Positions 10,265 to 21,200 of a stretch of 64,000 bases of DNA are shown here, in pieces. The stretch's first letter is position 1. Each line of letters begins with the position of its first letter. The stretch lies in the NCBI RefSeq assembly GCF_002999335.1, contig NW_020312092.1, positions 1-64,000 on the forward strand, read 5' to 3'. The position numbers and the translations under genes are program-made. The notes beneath the pieces were generated by a model, which searched no databases, was not told the origin of the DNA, and was given only the letters and a program-made list of their open reading frames with translations. The stretch is from Cyclospora cayetanensis (Eukaryota > Apicomplexa > Conoidasida > Eucoccidiorida > Eimeriidae).

Positions 10265-13200
10265 TTACAGTTTGATGGAGCTATCGGCGCTGCCAGCTGC
10301 TAAGAGGGTGCCGCCTGCGTCAAAGGCGAGGGCGTTGCAAGGCAACGGGCCTGAGGATATGGGGAAGGGTGGCAGCGAGGGAATTAATGAGGGGGCAAAT
10401 GCTTGCCAGAAAATATATATGTATATATATATATATATGTAGGCCGCAGCAATCACCCGTTTTTCACAACTTCACTGTATTATTTTTACCAAAATGCACC
10501 TCGTAGCACCCCATCTGTTCCTCTTACCTAGTTCCATGTGAAGCCACTCTTCCATTTTTCTCAGATCGCGGACGCTGAGAATTCCTGCTGAGTCGCAGGA
10601 CGCTAGGAGGCCCCCCTGAAGACCGGCAAGCCATACCGTGTAGAGCGAGATGCGGCTTGCAGATGTTAGAAATTGAGGGCAATGGAGCAAGGGGTAACGA
10701 TCGAAAAATGCGGCTCAGATCATGAGATCCCCATTGCAAAGCGTCTGAAATGAGTGGACACTTGAGTTCTTCTCAATGCGCAATTGTGCGTCGCCCCCCC
10801 TCATCGTGCTGAGGAAGAGGCATAAACTTACCTGGCTGCTGAACTGCACACTGTTGCAGTTGCTTCGGTGCTCTCGGAAGGTGTGGACGCCCCTGCCGCT
10901 CCGCATGTCCCACAGACACACCTGAGTGTACAGAAATCATAGGCAAGTAAATTTCTTGGCGCTTGTGTGCTCCCTGTATCGCTATGCGGGGGTGCTTTCT
11001 TGTTTGTGTGGGGTTCTGCCTCCGTGTAACTTAATTCCCTCTCTTGTATGTGAGCTGGCAAGAACCTCTCAAGGGACTGATTCGAACAAGCGGCCTCAGG
11101 GCCCGCAGCTCCTGCGTACGGTGGAATCTCCAGAGGCAGAAGCCACAAAATTTGTGAATGGCTGGAAGGCTACTGCGTTAACCGACTTGCTGTGGCCCCG
11201 TAAAGTCTGGCGGCACCGCAAACTGAATGCAAGTCCAAACAGACAAATTGATCAGCGAGTTTCTTGGCTAGTCATTTATCTTGCTGGTTTGTAGAATGCA
11301 GATTGAGGTCAGTCCAAAGAGCAAGCTTAGCTGCTAAAGGCACACCGAAGGCCGTCATGGACACTGAAAGTGCTCGTGCTTCGCGTTGTGGCGTTGCAAC
11401 TAAATTATCCGAATAGAAAGCTAGTGGAGTGGAATCAGAGAGAGAGATGAAACAACGAGATGAGGAGCAAGCAGCGGCAGAACGAGACGTATCGTTCTGT
11501 CTCGCTGTAAGGCTCCTACAGCATCCTCAGCTGCGATGGTAGTGCCACCAGCGGCATTGTACGGTGTCTCTAGCCCTACACCGAAGGATAGCTGTGTAAA
11601 GGGGAGGAGGCAGCCCTTTGGACTTTGGCGGCCTCCTGCTGTGAACTTGCATCATCATGCCCACCTGTTAAGGTCGAAGCACTTTAGAGTGCTGTCCTGA
11701 CTACCGGTCACAAGAAAATCTCCTAAGGAAAATATGTATGCAGATTCCGAGGGAGTAACCACGTAAAATTATCCGGTGTGTAGTAGTGCATAGAGCCATC
11801 CACCCGCGTACCGTTAGCTAAAATGAAATACCGAGCTTGCAACAGGCAAACATCAGATAGGATGGGGTATATCAGTGTTCAAGCCTAAGGGGCTTCTTGT
11901 GGTGCTATCCAGTATGCCTTCGGGTGGGGCTACTGGGTGTTTGCATGATGCTTCGTCTGCCACCATTAGAGAGTATTGTTTGGCCTTTGTGTGGGGAAGG
12001 GCGTTGATATTTGGCGTGCGCATGGCTTATTTTGTGGAGTGACACCGGAAGCGGCCCTGGGTGTCGCTGTCGCTGCAGACTTGCCTTGGTCATGAAAGCT
12101 GCAAGTCCAGACTGGCCGAGTGTGCTCTCTGAATGTGTGAAGGCACCTTTCCTCAGTGACGCTCCAAAGTTTGGTGCTGCAGTCTCCAGAGGTCGTCACA
12201 AGCAACGCACCAAGTGGATGGAAACGTATGCATCCTAGCCAGCCCTGCAGGATCAGCACCAGCATTGCGACAACACGAGCATGAACCCCGCTGTGGCCTG
12301 GCTGCAGAAGAAGCCCGTCGTTTTTGTACTGCCCTTTCGTGTGGGCAGCTGAGAGGCGGGCGGCTCATTAGGGCCTTAAAAGGCAGCAACAGGCCTTTTT
12401 GCGGAGTTGAAGAAGAGAGGACGGCACGTCTAGAGAATCGCAACGGCCGAAACCTCCGTCAAGACGCGTCGACACTGCACATTATCCACCCTAAAGGCTT
12501 TTGGAGGCCGCACCTCATGTCCCTTGCCGCTCATCACGAGCTCGCCTGAGGGGAGCTGCCAGAGTTTCCACGTGCAGTCGTCGCTTGCCGTTGCCACTGC
12601 GAGGGCCACAGCAGTAAAAGGGACAACAGCAGAGACAGAACCAGGTGTCGCCTTTAAACCATCGTGGAGAAAAGCAAAGATCGCCGCGCTTGTCTCCCTG
12701 TCTGTACAGTGGACGGTGCCTCCACCCCACCGGAGCATCGGAGGACTCACGGCCAGCGTGGCGGCAAGTGGCAACGGCCAGCGCTCTGCATGACATCCTA
12801 ACGGGTCGGCAGTTAGCGGTTTGCCGCGGCTGGCTGCTGCTGCTGGCGCAAGCCCCTTCTGGTCTATGGCTACGGATTAGGGGCTAGGGGTGTAACTTGT
12901 GGTCTATGGCTACGGATTAGGAGCTAGGGGTGTAACTTGGAGTTTGGAACGTACAGAGGGGGAGAGATGGGTGGAAACAAAGACTGGTGATGGGCGCAGC
13001 ATGGGCTTCAACATTAAGGAGGGGTTGGAGGGACTCGGGATACACAGCAACACACTGGCCACTGCTGCTTGTGGGGATGGCCCTTCGCCCGGAGGGCCAC
13101 TGCGTGTCCAAGGGATGACCTTCTTTTGTTGCATTCCCACATCTGCTGACACTGCTCGAAGCTCCTTTTTCGCTCAACTTCGCTCCCCCCCCCGTTTTTA

Positions 13201-15936
13201 CTGCGGTTTTACGAGAGCCTGTCTTGCCTCGGGCTTCCTCTGACTCGGCCGAAGACGATTCTTGACGCGTGAGGTCCTTTGCATCCTCCCTCTCTGATGC
13301 AGGAGCCTCCTTCCCTCCCGCTTCACTGTGAGCGGCCAGGCGACGCTCCAAAGCCTCGACGCGGCTCTGCAACCTGTCCCTTTCAATTGCTAGGAGGGCT
13401 TTGCCGCGGAGAGCAGCCTGAGGCCGCCACTTACGCAAGAAACGTGTGCATCAGTGCCGAGGAAAGCCCATAAGGGGCCTGGGGAAGCCCTGTGCGAGCA
13501 CGCTTAGATCTCCATACAGCCCATTATAAACCCACAAATCAATTGCATCCTAGCATGCCCCTTTGCAAGCAATGCGGCATTCTGGGGCCTTCCCATAGTT
13601 GCCGGAAGACCTGCAAAGGGCTTTGCATTGCTGTGGATGCGGGCTGAGAGGACCCTCTGAGAACCCCTGGCGGGAGGCAAGCCAACTTTCAGTCAGCTGT
13701 ATGGCTCTTTCGGTCAGAACAAAGACAGCCACGTACTTCATTTTTCTTACGCAACCCCGCTATTGTGTCCTGCAGGGCCTCTACCTCCGCCTTGGAGCGC
13801 TTAAGAGCAGCTGTACAGAACCTCCGCACACCTTATATGCAGCCTAAGTTCTGAATCCTTATCGCAAGTTGCCAAGCCCTCCAAGGCCCTGCCACGAAAG
13901 GCTTTCCTCCCATGGCGGCTCTACCGCAACGTGTGTGCGTGTTGTACGTTGTTCAAGGGGCTTGAACACTCACCGTTCGCCGCTTCCTTCTCGTCTTTAG
14001 CTCGGCGGTGATGCATGCGGTGAAAGTCTCTTTCTTTCTTGTAATGATCGAAGCAAGCACTGCAAAGAGGCGACAGGCTCTGCTTATCTGAGACACATTC
14101 CTGCACGGCCCCCAAACTGCAGAGTTAGAGCTACCTGCTCCTGCCAGCCTGCTAGAGCTCCTCAATCCCCTTACATTGGGCCCCCCGCAGCTCTCCCTAG
14201 CCGCCTGGTAAAAAGAATTGCAGTTTAAATCGGCACCTTTTTGTGGCTGCGAGCTCCTTTGAGCGCTGCAGCTCCTTCTTCAGGAACTCAACTTGCTCTC
14301 TGAGCTTTTCGTTCAGTGCGAAGACCGGTGGCACTCCTGTCCCGCAAACCGCCCCCTTCCCCTGGCTCTTGAGCTGCCTAGTACTGGAAACGTTGCATCC
14401 GCTGCTATCCTCCAAGTGGTTTTGGTACCTAGGAAACAGCACACAGATCCAGTAGGCAGGGAAGGAAGCCCTAGGGTAGCAAACAGTGTGCCCTAGCACT
14501 CGCACAGCTGCTGCCCCGATGCGCCAACCCTAAAGCAACAGACCATGCCCCATATATTTGTGTGTCGTGTCTAAATAGAGTGCCAATATATTCTCTGGCA
14601 CTGCTGCAGATTCCCGCAATACCTCGACACACGTCCACATGTGCTTATTCAGAGCAAGAGCAGTTCGAGCAACTTTGTCCTTCTAGGTGGTGCGTGCTCG
14701 TTGCTCAACATGCCTGCAGCTGATTCCGCTTATGAGTCTATCCTTGTGCCTTAAATTGCTTCTCTACTTCCCAGCTCTGTCTAAGAGGCCCATATCAGTG
14801 GTTCCATTAAGGCTTTTTCCTGTCTGGCCTCCGGTTCTATCTGTATACCTGCATATTTGTGTGCGTGTGTGTGTGTGTGTTTATATATGCGTTTGCTGAG
14901 CCGCTGTGCCTCTAAGCTGTGTCGAAAGTGCGTCAAATTGCCTTGCCATTCAACTTGAAACATCTCGAGGGTTTTCTGCATGTTGTGGGACACAAGAAAG
15001 TTGAGGACAAAGTCATCTTCTGCTTCATGCTGGTACTGTAGCGAAGGCTGCACCGCGGCCGACTCTGCTAGTCGCTGCGCTGCAGGATTAAACGGGAAGC
15101 CACAGCAACAACCTTGGGCTGCCCCTTTGCTGAAACCAGAAAAAAGACTAAGTTGAAACTCCGCAATGAAGGGCACAACACAGTGCAGAATGATCTCCCA
15201 AAGTACACGGATACAAACCGGCGGCTTGAGGGCCTTTTAAGTGGGGCCCCTCTGAGAACACTTTTTCAGGGGCTTGACAATGCGCAGCATGTGTGTAGGA
15301 AACAAGAAGATTATGGAAGAAGAACTCTGCCCCTATGCACTCCAGACTAACTCAGGAATGCACGTGAGAGACATCACAGAGACACTCCGTAGGCAGCCCT
15401 TGCGAGATGCAGCGGCTAGCGAACTATTGTTTGCTTTGCCATAGAAGGCAGATGCAGATATTAAAGAAAGGTACGCTAGTTGCCCGAAAGCGGCAGAGCC
15501 CGACTGGCTTTTCAACGCTCATAAACGGGTGGTTAATTGAATTCGGCTGTCACTAAATGAAGTTTTAGTTGGGAGAGCGAAGGGGCCAGCGGTCCTGAGA
15601 ACACGCAGCTGCATAGGGGCACTCAGTGCATCTGAGACCTTTTTGTTGCTTGAGAATTTCCTGTGTTTCTGCAACAAGCATTTCCAAGTCTTCGTCGTCC
15701 TGAGGTGGTAGTTGCCTCGATATGCTGTTTTCCCTCAGCGCTCCGTCCTCCGGCAGTGCAGCGGCAAGGTTTGCGTGAGGTCCACTGCTGACATGGGCTC
15801 CCTTTGCGTCGTGATACAAGTCTTCCTCGAGCTCTAGGGCCAAAGTCTCGTAGTCAACACTCTCGGAGCCGCCGCTGGAGAGACTGAGGGCTGCATGGGA
15901 AGCAGGAAACTCATAAGACCTTATTCTTGACTCCAC
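10265..15936 (-). CDS. PF20/SPAG16-like axonemal WD40 protein
   Basis: Orthologue of the axoneme central-pair protein PF20/SPAG16. Thirteen exons: 15936-15639, 15124-14947, 14428-14237, 14059-13974, 13810-13751, 13389-12955, 12596-12514, 12244-12085, 11722-11665, 11222-11120, 10921-10832, 10615-10528, 10350-10265, about 638 residues, near the usual 630. Evidence in order: an acidic N-terminus, DDFVLNFLVSHNMQKTLEMF joined to EWY, the family signature KKERDFHRMHHRR, a coiled coil, then at least six WD40 units (TASDDCTWKLW, GDCSTKLW, RCRQTLRGHSKSVN, CLWDMRSG, GGLLASCD, AAGSADSSIKL). Introns 2 and 8 have GC donors. The first listed exon has no ATG and an in-frame stop upstream, so the true start lies further upstream. 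The exon 1/2 border is approximate. The stop follows SSIKL, but CT|GTAAGA there could splice to one more short exon near 10170. Confidence 0.93.
12861..12940. repeat. Two tandem 40-bp copies
   Basis: A 40-base unit starting GGTCTATGGCTACGGATTAG is repeated at 12861 and 12901 with only a few differences. It lies in PF20 intron 6, immediately after the exon 6 donor in gene orientation. Confidence 0.93.
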
Positions 15937-17266
15937 ACTGCCATGTGTTTATAGATGCTTTTTAGAAATACCGTGAAAGGGAAGGGGGAAGTTGGCCAGC
16001 ACGACTTTCGCTCAGCACTCAAGCGCTAAGAAGGATGGTGCCCGACCCTATGTCGCCTCAAAGGCCAGTTCGTAAGAGGACCACCAATGCAAGGAGGCAG
16101 CACTGGTTGGCTAGAGAAAGTCGGCCCTATTTTTTACAAGTGCCAGTGCATCCTCCGGCTGCTTTACGTTGCAGGTAGCCCCTTTGCATACACTTTACAC
16201 GCGATGCGTAGCAATGTATTTAGTGCAGAATCTGCTTAGAAGGAGTACGGGGAATCTTGAAGGCCGGAGATAAAAGAAGTACTCAACTGTTTCGTGTCGA
16301 TACCATGATGCATCGTGTAGCGCAGCACTATGTCCCAAAGATACATCACAGCTCCGAAGGCATTGCTCTAAGCCGCCTTGTCATTTTTCTCAACACCTTT
16401 TCCTATTTACTCAGAGAGAGCCTTGGACCATCCCCCTACAGGGACTCTCCTTCGAAAATTGGCCGGAGAGGCACTTACCGTCTGCCGTGCCCTCAGTATT
16501 CGCATTAGCGGGTGGCTCCTCAGTAGGGACATGGTTCAGCACTTGAGACATTTCCACCCTGGCGCTTTGGTGCGTCGCTGTCATTTTCGGCAGCTCTTAT
16601 CAACCGCACTGCTCCAGGGTCACGAAGTGTTCGACTACCAGAGTAAACGCGACACACCGGCTGGCCGCACGACTCCGAGAGCCATCGATCCACAACCCGC
16701 GGGACGGTATCCGTGCAACAGCCTACTGGAAAGGAGCGTCCCTGGTCGGGGGGGGGAGGAAAGCTCTTTTTTGCTGCCGGCAGCTCTAAGCACTCCTGCG
16801 CGGCTCTTCGCCTAGAGGCGGCAGGGGGAGAGGAGCGGGGTAGGGAGCTCTAGTGCATGCAGATTTCACGCTACAGTCTGCTATACTTCATTGATGGGGT
16901 CAGCGATGCCACGGTTGCATGACCTCCAAGGCACATTGACACTCTGTATGGCGGCCAGCAGAGGTACAGCTACTGCAAGGCCCTTCCTAAAGGGTCAGTG
17001 GCTCTTGATTATACTCTTTTTCTACCCCAATGGACTCATAGACCTAGCAGACAGCGTCCTACGCATTGGTAGGGCCCCCAAGCCCGCCGCCGACAATATG
17101 CTTTGCAGAAGAGAGCCAGAGACCAGCTCGTGGCTTCTGCAGATCTTTTCTTGTCGCTCATAAATACATTTTGGCTGGCGTTTCTAGTTGGGGGTTCGCG
17201 AGGTTCAGGGGCAGCCCCGCTGCGTAGTGATGCTGCACTGTGACGCAGTCACTCGTTGCTGCTCAG
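15937..17266. other. Upstream of PF20; no supported gene
   Basis: It should contain the missing start of the PF20 gene on the minus strand and perhaps 5' exons of the small + gene at 17.3 kb. I could not fix an exon on either. A G-run occurs at 16749-16757. Confidence 0.4.
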
Positions 17267-17805
17267 GCCTCCATCCGCTGGCTGGGTGCTACAGGACTCC
17301 AAGAGCGGACCCCCCACGTGCGAATGGATCATTCAAAACCTTATGGAGAATGGTTTACATGCGATCTAAGGACGATTGGGGGAAAAATTGTAGCGGCTTG
17401 CTCACACCATAGCTGTATAGCCACCTCGTGCTTCGGTGACTGTGGCATGCGGCAGTTGACTCATGACGTTTGAACGGCTTTGCAGCACTTCACCCGTTGG
17501 TGCCCTTGGTCACGCCGAGACTTGCAAGTTTCTGCTACTCTTCTTGGTGTGGCGCTCTGTTTCTTTCCCCGTGTAGCCAGGCCTCCTTTGCCCATCATGG
17601 GCTGGTCCTCCTACAGTGCCCCCCGAATTCAACTACCAAGAGGACGCACTTGATCAAGATCCCGCATCATCTTCAGGCCATCCAACCTTCGGGAATTGAT
17701 TACCCGTGGTGGATCCGCACAGACAGCCGGTTTCTGCACGAGGAGATAATGAGCCGCGCCAGACGTTTTGGTAGCAGCACCGTTAGACCTGTTCATGGTC
17801 TGTGA
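17267..17805 (+). CDS. Unrecognised two-exon fragment
   Basis: Two phase-0 exon-like segments: 17267-17389 (acceptor GCTCAG, donor ATT|GTAGCG) and 17677-17805 (acceptor CTTCAG, stop TGA). Joined they read as a compact, non-repetitive protein end containing RMDHSKPYGEWFTCDL and then GIDYPWWIRTDSRFLHEEIM and SRARRF. The Trp/Tyr-rich, evenly mixed composition is unlike the shadow frames around it, which supports coding. The start is not found and must lie upstream. The second exon could also splice out at TTTG|GTAGCA. I do not recognise the family, although a small conserved organellar protein would fit the size. The 3' end is 495 bases before VPS45 on the same strand. Confidence 0.45.
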
Positions 17806-18299
17806 CAGAGCGCTCTTTGGCCGTTCTTAGGGCTTGTCAGGGGCATCGCTGCACACCGGCTGCCTCTGCCTGCCCTTTTTCCCGCGGCTTCCCTCGGCTT
17901 TAGGGCCCCCGCACAGCGTCTCGGTGACACTGTGGGCTTTCATCTCCCTCTTTGCTTCCCCTGTCCGTTTGATGGGTTGGCTGCCACAGTACCAGCGGAC
18001 TGTGGCGCCCTCTAGGCCGTATAATAGACGCTTTCGTAGCCGGTTCTGCCCGGTGTGCTTGATGCAAGGGCCCCTTCAAAGTTTTCAACAAACGCCTTCT
18101 GAACTTTGCTTGATGGCGGCTTGCCCTGCATCTTAGTCTTAGAAGGTGCGCGTGCCTCGCCGATCTGCTCGGAGGAGCAGCCCTCCATGGAAATACTATT
18201 TCTGGTCTGACTCTTTCGACTCCCCCTGCTGCTGCGCGCAGTTCCCCAGCCAGCTGTAGCTGTAGAGATCCCCGTTGCACGCTTTTCCCAGTTGTGCAG

Positions 18300-21200
18300 A
18301 TGGGTGCCATGGGGAAGGATCTTGTGGCCTTGGCATCTCGGCATTTGCGCGTAATGCTCGAGAAAGCTCCTGGCCCCAAATTGTTGCTGCTTGACAGCGA
18401 GACGACTGGCATCCTGGCTTGTGCAGTCTCTCAGTCCGAGATTTTGCAGAAGGAAGTGAGCTTTTGAACATGCCCTTTTTCTGGGGGCAGCACTGCATTT
18501 CGCCAAGGCGCTGCATGCGGCAAAAACTCCACTAAATTTGAGCGCTGGGAAGGCTGCTGCTGCTGCCTGCAAGGCTGTACATACATACATACGTAGTGTA
18601 TAGGTGTCTGTGTATAGGTGTCTGTGTAGGTGTGTGTGTATAGGTTTGTCTGTGTAGGTGTGTGTGTATAGGTTTGTCTGTGTCGGTGTGTGTGTATATG
18701 TGGCCCTTTGCCTGGGGTAGCGCCATGTGTAGCACAGCACTTCTGCGTGTCGTGCATGCGGTTTGTCTGTGCATTCCGAGACAGGTTTTCCTAGTTGCAC
18801 GCCTCGACGCTTTACCTTCCGGATCCTTTGAGCACCTGAGTGCCGTCTGCTTTCTAAGACCAACGAGCGAAAACATCCTGCTGCTCTTGCGGCTGTTGCA
18901 GCAGCAGCAGCGACAGCCTCGGCGACTCTCAGACGGCCAGCAGGATCTCGAACAGCCTCTAGAGGCTCTAGAACCGCATAGCCGCATAAAGGAGCTGCAT
19001 CTCTTCTTCAGCGGTGCACTTCAGAGGCAATCCGAGATGTTGAAGCGTCTCGCACGCCAAGACGAGATCGACAAGATCGCACAGGTCCTGCTGGCACTGC
19101 CTCGTGCTTTGAACTTCGTGCTGCTGCCGCTGACTCGTGCTTGAATTTTATGCCGCTGGCGCTTTGCGCTACTCAGAGGGGGGAACCAGGAGGGAGGGGG
19201 AAGGAAATCGAGAGAGAGAGGCTACATACAGTACACGACAAGTCCTTCATTGTGCGTGCTTGTCGCTTCGGCGAGAAGTGTAGAATCCGACAGAGAGCAT
19301 GGGTAGCAGTTCACAGCCTGCCCTTAGTGGAGTACATCTGTCAGAGGATTGCGCGTTCGTTCCCCGCCGTGGCTGCTGTTGTGGGTAGACCCACAAGAGA
19401 TACTCTCTCCGTGCCGCATATCCATGTACTTGACAGATTGCTCGGCTGCACAGCCGAGAAGCTTGCTAAGTGCCTGCTGCTCTTCCGCTTGCGCACCTTC
19501 AAAGGCAGTGGACTCCCCGTTCTGCGCTGGCTGTACGCCAAACAGTGCCGCCTTTGGAGGCGCTCCTCCTTACGTTTGCGCATGCGTCGCCATAGCGTTT
19601 TTGCCGGCTGAATGGTCTGCGCTTCAGGTGTATGAGGTCTTTGTAGACATGTATCCTCTCGGCCCCCGCCTTTTCTCTCTCTCCGTTCCCGCCGTCTCCC
19701 AGCTGCAGGTGCGCGCCGCTGCCTCCTACCTGAGACGGCAGCATCTCTTTTTTATTGGTGGCGATCTAGTTTGCGGGCTGCATGCTGTTTTCTCTGCTCT
19801 GCCTACATGCGCCGATACGTCAAGAGGCTCCTGTACATTGCTGGAGAGTCCAGTGCATGTTTGTCTAGTGGTTGTAGCCAGCGCTTGCCCTCCACAAACC
19901 GGGTGGGGGGGAAGGGGTAGGAGGGGGAGTTGCTGGGTAGGCGTTGTGTCGTAGGCTTCCATGTTTGCATTGGCGAGGCTCATAGCGGATGCCTTCTGCA
20001 GCGGCGACACGCACGGGATGACAAGTGTATAGATGTGTCGATGCGGCAGCCTGCGAAGGGCGACTTCCTGCACTGTCACGGCTCCATCCCTCGATATCCA
20101 TGAGTGCAGGGGTGTTTATCTTTGCTTCTCGCATAAGAGCGATGCACAGCGAGACCACACAAAAATGCAGAGAGCCGCAGATGCTGCGAGACAGCATTCG
20201 GAGGGGAGTGGTGTGGCCTGCAGAATAGAGAACAAGGAGGGGAGAAGGCTGTTTGTATACGCGCATGGCTGCCTTGCTCTCTTGCTCAGAATGCAGTCTC
20301 CGTCTGTACAGCACAGCAGGTTGCCGAAAATGTGACATTTGACTGCAGCCGTTGTGTGGCTGTGGGTACGATTGTCTGCGCTGCGGCCTAAGAATAATGT
20401 CCTCTGTCTACCAGCATTTATTTGTAGCGTGTATTTTTCATGCGGGAGACTCTCTCTTTTACGCGGCTTCTTCAAGGAAGCAGCAGCCTTTTAGAGTCCA
20501 TTTGGCGGGAGCTAGCGCGTGAGGAAGGCAGCGAAGAAAGGAAGGGAAGGGGGGCTGCCCTTCTTCCCTCGTACAAGCGACTGCCGGCGTCTGTGTGTGC
20601 TGCTATGCCCCTCCAGATGCAGAATCTGTCTCTTTGGACGGCGTACGACGAAATGCTCTTTCAAAGGATGGTGGATGGCCTCTTTTCTTGCATTGCTCTC
20701 CTGGGTGGAGGCGCTGTGATCCGCTTTCTTCGAGGCAGCGCTGTTTGCCAGCGCCTCGCTGCTGCTGTGCAGAATAGAGTTGCAGAAGCGAGGACGTTTG
20801 CCTTGCAAGCGCAAGCTCAAGACGCAGGTATGGGAGAATATATTGCGTGCCTTGCGTAGAGCCAGCAGCTGCAGAAAGAGCAGCTTTCGACAGTAGCCTC
20901 ACAAGTTGCCAGGGTCGTAGTAGTCGCGTCTCTGCGGAATCTACGGGCCTGTTGTTCATTATGTGTGGGGTCTGTGCTTCTAATTTTTTTGTCCGCATGC
21001 GACGTATTCGCTGAATGATGCCGTTTGCATATATCCAGCCGCCGCTCAGCCCCTGCCGGCAAGCTGCTACCAGGCCTCTAGGAGGGAATTTTTTGAAAGG
21101 GGGGGTTCTGTTGCGCTTTTTCTGCCTCTACGAAGCGCACTCTCAAAGCGAACTTCTCCTCTCTCTACGAACTTCGATCCACTGCAGCGGCTGCTGCTTG

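Noticed and set aside
20440..20616. Extending VPS45 exon 4 upstream
   Set aside because: The frame is open, but family spacing and the CTCCAG acceptor place the exon start at 20617 (or 20623).
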